The notes: generated from the letters alone by a model not told the origin. A DNA stretch of 10,061 bases from Candidatus Hodarchaeota archaeon (GCA_016839955.1 JAEOTI010000101.1:1-10061), one strand, 5' to 3'; counted from the stretch's first letter, positions 1 through 7,312 are shown. Numbers and translations: made by a program.

Positions 1-1
1 A

Positions 2-967
2 GGAGAAAGCCCTCTTGGATCAGAAGATTTAGTGAACTTTGAATTAGCATGGAGACATGAATATTCGAAAGGCAGGATGTATTTTTCACTCGGTTCACAT
101 GTGTTTGAAAACAATCAAGTTCAAAGTCTCAATTTACTTTCAGTCGGAGTTGAAGCTTTTTCGAAAGCTGTGGATTTTTCTGGTAAATTAAATGCCCCAA
201 CCCGTGTATTTCATTCTTTAGGATGTTTTTTTCACACTAAGGGATTATTATTACTTAATCAAGCAATAACTTCCCAAGATCAGTTAATGGCTTTGAAATT
301 TTGCTACTCTTCTCTAACACATCTTAAAAAAGCTAAATTCCTTGGACAACCACATCTGGATTCTAATATAGAGGCAGCTAGAAATCAAATACAAGATTAT
401 AACATCTCTCGGATTGAAAAATCAGCAGAAGAATGTTGGAGCAGAGGGCTCACTTATTCAAATGAGAAGAAGTTTCAAGAATCCTTAAAATTATTAGAAA
501 GGGGATCTGCTGTTTATAGAGGTTTGCAACGTTTAGATAATCGAGAAGAGTTCGTTCTTCAAGAAAAATTACTTCGGGTAAGTGCCTTAGAGAGTCATGC
601 GAACTTATTACTAGATTCTGATAAGAATGAGAGTGCTTCAGAAAAATTCCGTCGAGCATCATTTGCTTTAAGAGATGTAGCTGAATATGTTCGAGCAATG
701 GATAAAGAGGCACTTGCTGAAGGATTTGAATTCCAAAAACAATACTTTGAAGGTATGAGCACTTTTGCCCAAGGGATTGTGAATTTTGATAATGATGAAG
801 TAGAAAATGCGATTATTGCATTTAAAAATGCTCAAAAAATTCTCGAGTCGACTCTTAATTCAGCTAGAAGCTCAGGTAATACTGTACTACTAGAACAATG
901 CGCTAATGCCCTTAATCAAGTTGCTAGTTACCTAGAAACTGCTGCAGCTGTTCAGGAATCTGAGTAA
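2..967 (+). CDS. TPR-like helical-repeat protein, 5'-truncated by window edge
   Basis: The reading frame is open from base 2 to a TAA at 965-967, so the true start probably lies left of the window. An internal GTG at 32 would give 311 aa, but it has no ribosome-binding site at proper spacing, and the codons before it (GESPLGSEDL) read as protein. The sequence is almost wholly alpha-helical, with repeated helix pairs having TPR-like spacing of small and aromatic residues. Examples are a block near residues 30-75 (LLSVGVEAFSKAVDF), one near 130-165 (CWSRGLTYSNEKKFQESLKL) and one near 235-270 (FAQGIVNFDNDEVENAIIAF), numbered from the GTG. No catalytic motif, signal peptide or membrane segment is visible. 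Such proteins are usually protein-interaction scaffolds; the partner cannot be told from the sequence. It converges on the next gene with a 64-bp gap. The repeat-fold call is by pattern only; the coding call is firm. Confidence 0.8.
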   Translation, partial: GESPLGSEDLVNFELAWRHEYSKGRMYFSLGSHVFENNQVQSLNLLSVGVEAFSKAVDFSGKLNAPTRVFHSLGCFFHTKGLLLLNQAITSQDQLMALKFCYSSLTHLKKAKFLGQPHLDSNIEAARNQIQDYNISRIEKSAEECWSRGLTYSNEKKFQESLKLLERGSAVYRGLQRLDNREEFVLQEKLLRVSALESHANLLLDSDKNESASEKFRRASFALRDVAEYVRAMDKEALAEGFEFQKQYFEGMSTFAQGIVNFDNDEVENAIIAFKNAQKILESTLNSARSSGNTVLLEQCANALNQVASYLETAAAVQESE

Positions 968-1031
968 TCATCCACTGTTCCATTTTCCCTACCCATTTAT
1001 GAACTAATGTCAATAAAACTATCATCAGTTG

Positions 1032-1409
1032 TCAACCCTCATTAGTTGATTGTTGAAAAATCGTATCGAGAATTATTCTAGCTTCACCTAAACTAATATC
1101 AAGCCTAGAAGCGATCTCTTGAGGATCCAAATCTTCAGTATGCAAAGTTTTACTTGTCCATGCAACATAATTAAGAAATAATGGTGATTTTTGTACTGCT
1201 TGTACCAATAAACCATATAGTTCTTCTTTTGAAAAGTCTAGGAACCACTTTATATTCCATTTATATTTAAGTTGTTGTTTTTCAGCTGAATTAGGAAAGA
1301 TTTTAGATTTCTTTTGAACTTTTAACCCAGATTCTTTGTCTTTATTTAAATTTTCCTTCAATTTTCCTTCGAAGAAGTTATCAAGGCTCAATTTCGTTCC
1401 CCTATGCAA
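1032..1409 (-). CDS. Uncharacterised 125-aa protein with possible C-terminal helix-turn-helix
   Basis: I do not recognise this family. The N-terminal ~45 residues are very Lys-rich and probably disordered (KLKENLNKDKESGLKVQKKS). Residues ~48-95 form a compact hydrophobic/aromatic region beginning YKWNIKWFLDFSKEELYGLL. The last ~35 residues (DPQEIASRLDISLGEARIIL) look like a helix-turn-helix: a Q-E-I-A-x-x-L first helix, a turn around D-I-S, then a recognition-type helix. The start is TTG at 1407-1409, with GAAAGG about 10 bases upstream; no in-frame ATG or GTG exists before the upstream stop. It is divergent from the DUF211 gene, with about 195 bp between starts, so the two may share a control region. 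A DNA-binding regulator is possible but unproven. Confidence 0.6.
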   Translation of the reverse strand: MHRGTKLSLDNFFEGKLKENLNKDKESGLKVQKKSKIFPNSAEKQQLKYKWNIKWFLDFSKEELYGLLVQAVQKSPLFLNYVAWTSKTLHTEDLDPQEIASRLDISLGEARIILDTIFQQSTNEG

Positions 1410-1589
1410 TACTGTTAACCTTTCGTCAATATTCTTTATTTTGCAATCTCTTGTTCATTCTTTGTTCTAAAATAATTATGACACAATATTTAAAGAAAAG
1501 GAGTTCAGTCTTTTTTTTGACAGATTATCGTGATTTCGAATCCGTCCTTTCACATCTATTATTTATTCTTAGATTCTCATTTATTGTTT

Positions 1590-1594
1590 GGAGA
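1590..1594 (+). promoter_or_regulatory. Shine-Dalgarno site fixing the DUF211 start
   Basis: GGAGA lies 9 bases before the TTG at 1604. It matches the archaeal anti-SD and is the best ribosome-binding site in the open frame, so it selects the internal TTG over the upstream TTG at 1451. Confidence 0.6.
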
Positions 1595-1603
1595 ATTCTA
1601 AAA

Positions 1604-1891
1604 TTGGGCACAATAAAAAGGTTAGTTCTAGATGTATTAAAATTACACGAACCTGGTCTTGTAGCTTTCACCGCAGCTCTTGAATCTATAGAATGCATTG
1701 ATGCAGTGAATGTCACTCTTGATGAAGTTGATCAACAAACAGAAACGGTGAAAATAGTCGTTGCAGGAACTGATTTAAATTTCGAAAAGATACAACAGAA
1801 ATTAGAGGACTTACACGCCTCTATACATAGTATTGATCAGGTTGTGGCTGGAAAAAGAATAGTTGAATCAATTGAGACTCCTCAAGATTAA
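1604..1891 (+). CDS. DUF211 family protein
   Basis: This is a 95-aa protein of the archaeal DUF211 family, small ferredoxin-fold-like proteins of unknown function. The family pattern is clear: MGTIKRLVLDVLKLHEPGL at the start, an AALESIECIDAVNVTLDEVDQ segment, a TETVKIVVAGTDLNF strand, and the C-terminal IHSIDQVVAGKRIVE signature. The open frame extends back to a TTG at 1451. Those 51 extra residues (for example RSSVFFLTDYRDFESVL) are unlike the family and unlike its charged composition. The TTG at 1604 gives the normal family length and has GGAGA 9 bases upstream. The gene is followed by a run of ten T, a likely terminator. It lies 200 bp ahead of Fae-Hps on the same strand, but the terminator argues against a shared transcript. 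Confidence 0.85.
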   Translation: MGTIKRLVLDVLKLHEPGLVAFTAALESIECIDAVNVTLDEVDQQTETVKIVVAGTDLNFEKIQQKLEDLHASIHSIDQVVAGKRIVESIETPQD

Positions 1892-1905
1892 ACTATTGTT
1901 CATAT

Positions 1906-1916
1906 CTTTTTTTTTT
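1906..1916 (+). terminator. Oligo-T terminator after the DUF211 gene
   Basis: A C followed by ten T begins 15 bases after the DUF211 stop. Archaeal RNA polymerase terminates at such U-runs without needing a hairpin. It separates DUF211 from the Fae-Hps transcript. Confidence 0.5.
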
Positions 1917-1928
1917 ATATTATCCTAG

Positions 1929-1949
1929 AATATCATCACATGAGATATT
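1929..1949. repeat. Short inverted repeat upstream of Fae-Hps
   Basis: AATATC (1929-1934) and GATATT (1944-1949) are exact inverted copies separated by 9 bases. The repeat sits about 145 bp before the Fae-Hps start, among AT-rich TATA-like sequence. It could be an operator or merely chance in AT-rich DNA. Confidence 0.25.
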
Positions 1950-2091
1950 ATATGAAATAAGTTGTTGAAGTTAAAGTTGAATTGTGAGACCTTCTTATAG
2001 GGAAAATGAATAATTAATCTTGATATTAAGAAATATTCAGAAGTTCCATAAGTGGACATACACCTTTAGATAAGTAAAATGGGGTTTACAT

Positions 2092-3297
2092 ATGGATGAA
2101 TTCTTTATAGGCGAAGCATTAATGGGACAAGGATTAGAAATTGCACACATCGATCTAATGATTGGAGATAAAAAGGGTCCCGTTGGCCAAGCATTTGCTA
2201 ACGGTCTAGTAAATTTAAACCAAGGCCACACTCCCTTATTAGGAGTCATTAAACCAAATCTCACTCCAAAACCACAAACTCTAATTGTCCCAAAAGTCAC
2301 AATCAAAGGATTAGATCAAGCCAATCTTATTTTTGGCGCTGGTCAAGCAGCTGTAGCAAAAGCTGTTGCAGATGCTTTGGCAGAGGAGATAATTCCAAGA
2401 GAAAAAGCTGAAAGCTGGGTTGTTGTTGTTAGTGTATTCATTCATCCAAATGCAAGTAAAACCCATCGTATTTATCATTACAACTACGGGGCAACAAAAC
2501 TCGCATTAAGACGCGCCCTTAGTAGCTATCCTACTGTAAAAAAGGTTCTTGCAGAGAAAGACCGCTCTACTCATCCAATTCTAGGATATAAGCCACAAAC
2601 TTTATGGGATCCTCCATACCTTCAGATAGCTCTTGACACAGGCACTATAAAGAGTTCTGTAGATGTTATTAAGAAACTCCCACGTTCAGAACGAATAATT
2701 GTAGAAATAGGCACTCCTTTGGTAAAAGGAGAGGGAATCGATGCAGCTGTTGAAGCTATTCGTCAAGTGAAGATTGAAGCATATGTTATTGCAGATATGA
2801 AAACCCTCGATGTTGGTCGGGCTGAAGTTGAAATCGCTGCAAATGCAACTGCAAATGCAATGGTAGTTTCAGGTAAAGCGCCCATTGAGACGGTAGCTGA
2901 CGTAATTCGTGAATCTCAAAAGCGGGGGATTGATCCTTGGGTTGATTCACTTGGAACTAACCCTGAAACATTAGTTGAAGCATTACAATCACTAAGAGAA
3001 AAACCGAAAGTCCTTATATTACACCGTGGAATTGATCAAGAAACATCTGAGACTGAAACCGACAAACATTGGCATTTAATTAAAATTGCTAAAGAAAAAT
3101 TAAATTGTCTAGTTGCAGTTGCGGGCGGCATGAGACCTGGAAATGTGATAAAAGCAATTGACAGTGGAGCTGATATAATCATTGTTGGAAGATTTATCTA
3201 CCGATCTCCTGATCCATACAACGCTGCTTCAGAGTTCTTGAGATACTTAGGGCCTGAAAAAGAGACAATGAGACTTTTTGATCGCATTGATTACTGA
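2092..3297 (+). CDS. fae-hps: Bifunctional formaldehyde-activating enzyme / 3-hexulose-6-phosphate synthase (Fae-Hps)
   Basis: This is a 401-aa cytosolic fusion. Residues ~1-168 are Fae (5,6,7,8-tetrahydromethanopterin hydro-lyase), which condenses formaldehyde with H4MPT to methylene-H4MPT. The general-acid His is H19 in IAHIDLMIG, followed by GPVGQAFA and the [15 protein letters not shown] segment. Residues ~172-401 are Hps, an orotidine-phosphate-decarboxylase-superfamily barrel that interconverts hexulose-6-P with ribulose-5-P plus formaldehyde. It carries the metal/substrate motif D235-x-K237-x-x-D240, HRGID at 311-315 and the phosphate-binding VAGGMRPGN (343-351) and GADIIIVGR. In archaea this fusion supplies ribulose-5-P when the oxidative pentose pathway is absent, while Fae scavenges the released formaldehyde. 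The start is ATG at 2092, with GGGGT 6 bases upstream; an earlier ATG at 2079 is out of frame. No partner isomerase (Phi) is in the window. Length and both domains look intact. Confidence 0.95.
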   Translation: MDEFFIGEALMGQGLEIAHIDLMIGDKKGPVGQAFANGLVNLNQGHTPLLGVIKPNLTPKPQTLIVPKVTIKGLDQANLIFGAGQAAVAKAVADALAEEIIPREKAESWVVVVSVFIHPNASKTHRIYHYNYGATKLALRRALSSYPTVKKVLAEKDRSTHPILGYKPQTLWDPPYLQIALDTGTIKSSVDVIKKLPRSERIIVEIGTPLVKGEGIDAAVEAIRQVKIEAYVIADMKTLDVGRAEVEIAANATANAMVVSGKAPIETVADVIRESQKRGIDPWVDSLGTNPETLVEALQSLREKPKVLILHRGIDQETSETETDKHWHLIKIAKEKLNCLVAVAGGMRPGNVIKAIDSGADIIIVGRFIYRSPDPYNAASEFLRYLGPEKETMRLFDRIDY

Positions 3298-3324
3298 TTT
3301 TGGATAATAAAGACTAAATTTTGA

Positions 3325-3339
3325 TAAAAAAAAGAAAAT
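3325..3339 (-). terminator. U-rich element, copy 1 (aIF1 transcript side)
   Basis: On the minus strand this reads ATTTTCTTTTTTTTA, identical over all 15 bases to the copy at 3454-3468. A U-run of this kind is a likely archaeal terminator for leftward transcription coming from aIF1. It lies between the convergent Fae-Hps and aIF1 genes. Confidence 0.4.
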
Positions 3340-3453
3340 TGAAGATTATTTAAGCTATCTCAAGTTAAGAAAATGTCTAAGGATTATTAAATTCTGATTT
3401 TCAGCAAGATGTTTCTTTAAAGCCTGCAAGGTACTCCTGAGCCCGTTGCTAGC

Positions 3454-3468
3454 TAAAAAAAAGAAAAT
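3454..3468 (-). terminator. U-rich element, copy 2 (aIF1 transcript side)
   Basis: This is the same 15-base minus-strand sequence as at 3325-3339, placed about 90 bp past the aIF1 stop. It is the first U-run met by leftward transcription and is therefore the more likely primary terminator. A 6-bp hairpin (CTTAGG/CCTAAG, roughly 3500-3525) lies just upstream of it on that transcript. Confidence 0.45.
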
Positions 3469-3557
3469 GGAGAAATATCCCTAGGCACCAAATTATTCCT
3501 TAGGTAATAGGAAATTTCCTAAGAAATAGTATGAAATCATTGACTTGAGGGCTATTC

Positions 3558-3920
3558 CTATCTTCTTCCTCTCTTTTTCGTGGCCGTGCTCCACATAATC
3601 TCCATTCGATCTCGTGGAAAGCCTTCAATTTCGAGTAATTCTGCTATTCTACCCATATGGTTGCCCTGAAGTTCAAAACGACCATCCTTAAGGGTTCCCC
3701 CACAAGCTAATTTCCCCTTAAGTTTCTTAACCATTTTTTTCAGGTTTAGTTGAGGGTCCAAGCCATCCACAATGGTCATTTCCCGTCCCCACTTACGTCT
3801 TTCAATAAAAATATTGATTGAAGTCGATTCTGTCTTAGCCAACTCTGTGCAGATGCAGAGGGTTTTCTCAAGTCCGCAGGTAGGGCAAATTTGCCCCATA
3901 TCGTCGAAGTCATCACTCAT
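3558..3920 (-). CDS. sui1: Translation initiation factor aIF1 (SUI1/eIF1 family)
   Basis: A 120-aa protein. The C-terminal two thirds are the SUI1 fold: INIFIERRKWGREMTIVDGLD (35-55), then KKLKGKLACGGTLKDGRFELQG (65-86), which holds the conserved CGGT and E-x-QG blocks, and a final LLEIEGFPRDRMEI. Ahead of it is a small cysteine motif (C12, C15, C22, C24 in CPTCGLEKTLCIC) typical of archaeal SUI1 proteins and probably zinc-binding. The factor binds the 30S subunit near the P site and enforces correct start-codon selection. The ATG at 3918-3920 has GAGG about 11 bases upstream. The C-terminus ends in a basic KKRGRR tail. It sits 222 bp downstream of rpo12 on the same strand; the gap is long enough for its own promoter (an AATAAATA stretch lies about 45-55 bases before the ATG). 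Confidence 0.95.
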   Translation of the reverse strand: MSDDFDDMGQICPTCGLEKTLCICTELAKTESTSINIFIERRKWGREMTIVDGLDPQLNLKKMVKKLKGKLACGGTLKDGRFELQGNHMGRIAELLEIEGFPRDRMEIMWSTATKKRGRR

Positions 3921-4142
3921 TTATTGATTTTCCTCAATTTTTAAGCTTCTTTAGCCATTATTGTGTATTTATTAATTTTTTAGAATGCATTTATCTTGTC
4001 TCATTGGAATATAAACTGTATTGAGTTTCTACAAGCAAATACATTCTCACCGCTAATCACAAAACACTTTCTTTTAAATAGATACTTGCCTTGAGAAAAT
4101 GACATACATAGAATTTGTATTATAAATCTAACCATATTATCT

Positions 4143-4289
4143 TTAAATAGCCTTTAATCGTTTAATAATAGGTGGTCTCTTCTTTATAAGTATTCTATGA
4201 CCACAAATAATACAACGAACCCCTGGAAGACTCTCTAATTCCTCTGGAGTTATCTCACTACCACATTTTTGGCAAACATACGTTGTCAT
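4143..4289 (-). CDS. rpo12: DNA-directed RNA polymerase subunit P (Rpo12, RPB12/RPABC4-like)
   Basis: A 48-aa zinc-ribbon subunit of the archaeal RNA polymerase, the equivalent of eukaryotic RPB12, which helps assemble the Rpo3/Rpo10 platform. The ribbon is C6-x2-C9 and C26-x2-C29 (YVCQKCG ... VRCIICG), followed by the family-diagnostic R-I-L-x-K-x-R-P-P (HRILIKKRPPIIKRLKA) at the C-terminus. The open frame continues upstream to a TTG at 4352. The extra 21 residues are not part of the family, and the ATG at 4287-4289 has GGAGAA 8 bases upstream, so the short form is chosen. The gene is usually near eL43; here it follows the acyl-CoA mutase operon with a ~155-bp gap. Calls that include the upstream extension would be wrong. 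Confidence 0.93.
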   Translation of the reverse strand: MTTYVCQKCGSEITPEELESLPGVRCIICGHRILIKKRPPIIKRLKAI

Positions 4290-4443
4290 CTCAAGTTTTC
4301 TCCAAATTTTTTCACGATTGTAGTTCAAAAGAAATCTAATAGATAAAATCAATCGTTTCTTTTACTTCTCATGTTATTGATGATTTTTTTTTCATTTTAC
4401 CTTTTTTCGCTTTCGGATTTGTTTCATTTATTAGGAACTTTAC

Positions 4444-4848
4444 TTATCCCTTTCGAACATTTTTCTTTATATAAGAGACAATATCGTCTGTGGGAGTTCC
4501 TGGTCCAAAAATCTCAGCGACACCTTCTTCCTTTAGCTTAGGAACGTCATCATCAGGAATAATTCCCCCAACTACGACTAAAACGTCATCCATATTTTCT
4601 TTCTTTATCAATTTCATCATTTTAGGCAATAAGGTCATGTGAGCGCCACTTAAGATAGAAAGACCAATACAGTCAACATCTTCTTGTAAAGCGGCTTCAA
4701 CAATCGCTTCAGGGGTTTGTCGTAGTCCTAAATAGATGACTTCAACTCCAGCATCTCTTAAGGCCCTAGCAACAACCTTGACTCCTCGGTCATGTCCATC
4801 TAAACCAGGTTTGGCTACGATTGCTCGAATTTTACGATCACTCATCAT
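4444..4848 (-). CDS. Acyl-CoA mutase small (cobalamin-binding) subunit, methylmalonyl/isobutyryl-CoA mutase family
   Basis: A 134-aa free-standing B12-binding domain, the partner of the large subunit encoded just upstream. The base-off/His-on signature is intact: D17-x-H19-x-x-G22 (GLDGHDRG) with H19 as lower cobalt ligand, K13 at the site of the conserved Lys604 of the Propionibacterium enzyme, S64-I-L66 (the SxL motif) and G94-G95 in the nucleotide-tail pocket. Its size matches IcmB and the split archaeal mutase small subunits. Two ATGs stand in tandem (4846-4848 and 4843-4845). A GGTGA at 4852-4856 is 3 bases from the first and 6 from the second, so the second may be the one used (133 aa). 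It begins 10 bases after the large-subunit stop, in the same operon. Substrate choice is set by the large subunit, not by this one. Confidence 0.93.
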   Translation of the reverse strand: MMSDRKIRAIVAKPGLDGHDRGVKVVARALRDAGVEVIYLGLRQTPEAIVEAALQEDVDCIGLSILSGAHMTLLPKMMKLIKKENMDDVLVVVGGIIPDDDVPKLKEEGVAEIFGPGTPTDDIVSYIKKNVRKG

Positions 4849-4858
4849 AATTCACCAG

Positions 4859-6568
4859 TTAGAAAATTGCAGCTTCTTCATATATTCCGAAAACTTCTCT
4901 AAAAACATCACATATTTCTTGAACAGTTGCATATTCTCTTACCGCTTCTACAATCAAAGGCATGAGATTTTCTGTACCTTGAGCGGCTTCTTGAATTCTT
5001 TTTAAAATCTGATTAACTTTTTCTTGATCTCTAGTTTTCTTAATCTGCTCTTTTCGTTCAACCTGTTTGTTTTGTACCTCCGGATCAATCAACAGTAGCG
5101 GAATTGGAGTTTCCTCCTCTTGGGTATAATCATTTACCCCAACTACAACTCTTTTCTTTTCATCAATTTCCTTTTGATACCGGAATGCACTATCAGCAAT
5201 TTCTTTTTGAAAAAAGCCTTTTTCTATAGCTGGAATAACTCCTCCAAGTTGTTCAATTCGGTCAAAATAGTCCAGGGTCTGTTTCTCCATTTCGTTTGTC
5301 AGAGCTTCGATAAAATAAGACCCAGCTAGTGGATCAATAGTGTTAGTAACACCCGATTCATGAGCAATGATCTGTTGTGTCCTAAGAGCGATTCGAACTG
5401 CATCTTCAGTAGGGAGTGCAAGTGCTTCATCAAGAGAATTGGTATGAAGGCTTTGAGTACCACCTAGTACTGCAGCTAATGCTTGAATAGAGACTCTAAT
5501 AACGTTTATTTCCGGTTGTTGGGCCGTTAAAGAACAACCAGCAGTTTGTGTATGAAATCTTAATAATAAAGATCGTCCAGTAGCATTATACTTCTCTTTC
5601 ATTATTTTTGACCAAATTCTCCGGGCTGCTCGAAATTTAGCTATTTCTTCAAATAAATCATTATGTGAATTAAAGAAATGGGATAAACGTGGTGCAAAGT
5701 CATCTACATTTAAACCTCTTTCAATAGCCGCATCCACATAAGCAAAACCATCTGCAAGGGTGAATGCTAATTCCTGAACTGCTGTAGAACCTGCTTCCCG
5801 AATATGGTACCCGGAAATAGAGATGGTATTGAATTGAGGCATCTCATGAGTACAATATTCAATCATATCTACAATAAGTCTCATTGATGGTTCAGGAGGA
5901 AAAATATATTCCTTTTGTGCAATATATTCTTTGAGAATGTCGTTTTGAACCGTTCCACGTAGTTTATCTGCCGTTACTCCTTGTTTTTCCCCAACAACTT
6001 GATACATTGCAAGAAGGATTGGAGCAGGAGAATTTATTGTCATACTTGTACTAACTTTTTCAAGAGGTATTCCGTCAAAAAGAATTTCCATATCTTTTAA
6101 GCTATCAATTGCGACTCCACATCGCCCACATTCTCCATCCGCCATTGGATCATCTGAATCATAACCATATAATGTGGGAAGGTGGAATGCAACTGATAAC
6201 CCTGTTTGTCCATGCTCTAAAAGAAACTTAAATCGTTTATTTGTTTCTTCTGGCGAACCAAACCCCGCAAACTGTCGCATTGTCCATAATCGTCCACGAT
6301 GCATAGTGGGTTGGACACCACGTGTGAAAGGAAACTCTCCTGGGAATCCTAAATCTTTTACATAACCAAAATTTTTAATGTCCAAAGGTGTGTAAAGTCT
6401 ATTAATTGGTTGGCTTGATGTTGTCATGAATTCTTCCTGACGTTCAGGAAACTTTTCAGTTGTTTTCTTAAGTGTAGTTTCTTCCCATTCTTTTTTCTTA
6501 GCAATTACTTCTTCTTGTTGGTTTGGGTTTTCCACCTTATGACCTTCAGTTTTTTGGTTAACAGCCAT
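4859..6568 (-). CDS. AdoCbl-dependent acyl-CoA mutase large subunit (annotated family: methylmalonyl-CoA mutase; active site isobutyryl-CoA mutase-like)
   Basis: A 569-aa substrate-binding TIM-barrel subunit. With a constant +11 offset, the key residues of Propionibacterium methylmalonyl-CoA mutase are present: M89, R93, T96, R98, S125, T206, Q208, H255 (the catalytic His244 equivalent), R294 and S296. The two carboxylate-binding residues are changed: Tyr89 to F100 (WTMRQFAGF) and Arg207 to Q218 ([13 protein letters not shown]). F/Q is the isobutyryl-CoA mutase pair. The 2-hydroxyisobutyryl-CoA mutase signature (Ile, Asp) is absent, with F100 and A127 instead. The conserved AFDLPT is AFHLPT (H129). 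A charged ~17-residue N-terminal extension precedes the usual [14 protein letters not shown] start. The ATG has GAGGAG about 10 bases upstream and overlaps the stop of the adenosyltransferase gene (TAATG), implying translational coupling. Family is certain; substrate is inferred. Confidence 0.95.
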   Translation of the reverse strand: MAVNQKTEGHKVENPNQQEEVIAKKKEWEETTLKKTTEKFPERQEEFMTTSSQPINRLYTPLDIKNFGYVKDLGFPGEFPFTRGVQPTMHRGRLWTMRQFAGFGSPEETNKRFKFLLEHGQTGLSVAFHLPTLYGYDSDDPMADGECGRCGVAIDSLKDMEILFDGIPLEKVSTSMTINSPAPILLAMYQVVGEKQGVTADKLRGTVQNDILKEYIAQKEYIFPPEPSMRLIVDMIEYCTHEMPQFNTISISGYHIREAGSTAVQELAFTLADGFAYVDAAIERGLNVDDFAPRLSHFFNSHNDLFEEIAKFRAARRIWSKIMKEKYNATGRSLLLRFHTQTAGCSLTAQQPEINVIRVSIQALAAVLGGTQSLHTNSLDEALALPTEDAVRIALRTQQIIAHESGVTNTIDPLAGSYFIEALTNEMEKQTLDYFDRIEQLGGVIPAIEKGFFQKEIADSAFRYQKEIDEKKRVVVGVNDYTQEEETPIPLLLIDPEVQNKQVERKEQIKKTRDQEKVNQILKRIQEAAQGTENLMPLIVEAVREYATVQEICDVFREVFGIYEEAAIF

Positions 6569-7119
6569 TAAAACTCTACTCCTCTTCTTGCTTTAATTCC
6601 ATGTTGATACGGATGTCTAATGTTTAACATTTCAGTGACATAAGCAGCTTTCTGTACCAATATAGGGGGTGCATTCCTCCCTGTCATTATCAATTCCATT
6701 TTCTCTGGTTTTTCTTCAATGATCTCCTTAATAACTTGATCTGGATGTATCAAACCTAAATCTATAGCAGTAATTAATTCATCAAGAATCAACATATCTA
6801 TGTCACTACTTTCTTTCATAACTTCAGAAATCAATTTCATACCTTTTTTAATTCCTTCAAAATCCTCTGGTTGAGGATTTTTTTGATCTACGTGTTCAGG
6901 TCTCCCAGCTTGAACAAGCGTAATTTGGGGAAGGCTTTTGATAGATTTAATTTCTCCATAATTATCTGATCCTTTTAGAAACTGAATTATTTTCACTTTA
7001 TGTCCATGTCCCGCAGCACGTATAGCTAATCCTAAAGCTGCTGTGGTTTTTCCTTTTCCATGACCTGAATAAATATGGACTTGACCAGGAACGTTTTGAT
7101 CTGTCATTTTGATTACCAT
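6568..7119 (-). CDS. cobO: Cob(I)yrinic acid a,c-diamide / cob(I)alamin adenosyltransferase (CobA/CobO/BtuR type)
   Basis: A 183-aa enzyme that transfers the 5'-deoxyadenosyl group of ATP to reduced corrinoid, giving adenosylcobalamin, the cofactor of the mutase encoded next. Visible motifs: P-loop GHGKGKTT (19-26), unusual P-loop family strand/switch QFLKGS (46-51), Walker-B-like LILDEL (110-115), TGRNAP (146-151) and the C-terminal [15 protein letters not shown] typical of CobA. The first ATG (7117-7119) lies inside the last codons of the zinc-ribbon gene (7-base overlap). A second ATG four codons later (7105-7107) starts just past that stop, preceded by GGT 7 bases away, and may be the real start. 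The stop TAA shares its last A with the mutase ATG. This overlap at both ends shows one operon: zinc ribbon, adenosyltransferase, mutase large, mutase small. Full length, no missing motif. Confidence 0.94.
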   Translation of the reverse strand: MVIKMTDQNVPGQVHIYSGHGKGKTTAALGLAIRAAGHGHKVKIIQFLKGSDNYGEIKSIKSLPQITLVQAGRPEHVDQKNPQPEDFEGIKKGMKLISEVMKESSDIDMLILDELITAIDLGLIHPDQVIKEIIEEKPEKMELIMTGRNAPPILVQKAAYVTEMLNIRHPYQHGIKARRGVEF

Positions 7120-7262
7120 TCATGTCCGCAATAAGGGCATCTGACATGTCCGCATGTAAAAAAAGACTGAGAACAGCCTTTGCAAGCAAATGTTCGACTA
7201 TACATCTTTGAGAAGCTTCGCTTACAGTTTGGACAGGATACAATGTCATTACTACGTTGCAT
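7113..7262 (-). CDS. Small zinc-ribbon protein, first gene of the adenosylcobalamin/mutase operon
   Basis: A 49-aa protein with three Cys pairs: C10-x2-C13, C27-x2-C30 and C42-x2-C45, plus C37-G-H39 and H47, enough for two zinc sites. The C-terminal half ([14 protein letters not shown]) resembles small archaeal rubredoxin-like ribbons. Function is unknown. The open frame reaches a more distal start at 7307, but the ATG at 7260-7262 has AGGA about 10 bases upstream and begins the Cys-bearing part, so it is chosen. It overlaps the adenosyltransferase gene by 7 bases and is the first gene of that operon. A role in metal or corrinoid handling is suggested only by position. A TATA-like element lies about 55 bases before the ATG. 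Confidence 0.75.
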   Translation of the reverse strand: MQRSNDIVSCPNCKRSFSKMYSRTFACKGCSQSFFTCGHVRCPYCGHEW

Positions 7263-7312
7263 TACTAATCTTCCTAAATAAATCAAAATATTCTGTAAAA
7301 CAAGCAAATAAA

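Noticed and set aside
450..713. Minus-strand frame inside the TPR-like gene
   Set aside because: Antisense shadow with no family resemblance; the plus-strand frame is continuous and repeat-structured.
1451..1603. N-terminal extension of the DUF211 protein (residues MFILCSK...)
   Set aside because: Not family-like, starts at a weak TTG, and a good SD plus the family start lie at 1590-1606.
2037..2306. Minus-strand frame over the start of Fae-Hps
   Set aside because: Overlaps a fully conserved Fae domain; shadow.
3385..3450. Possible C/D-box sRNA in the Fae-Hps/aIF1 gap (two CTGA boxes)
   Set aside because: No RUGAUGA box C at the needed distance on either strand.
4290..4352. 21-residue extension of Rpo12
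   Set aside because: Rpo12 proteins are about 45-50 aa; the extension starts at TTG, and the internal ATG has a proper SD.
4736..6365. Plus-strand open frames inside the mutase genes (4736-5005, 5120-5329, 6174-6365)
   Set aside because: Antisense shadows of strongly conserved coding sequence, with low-complexity or non-protein-like composition.
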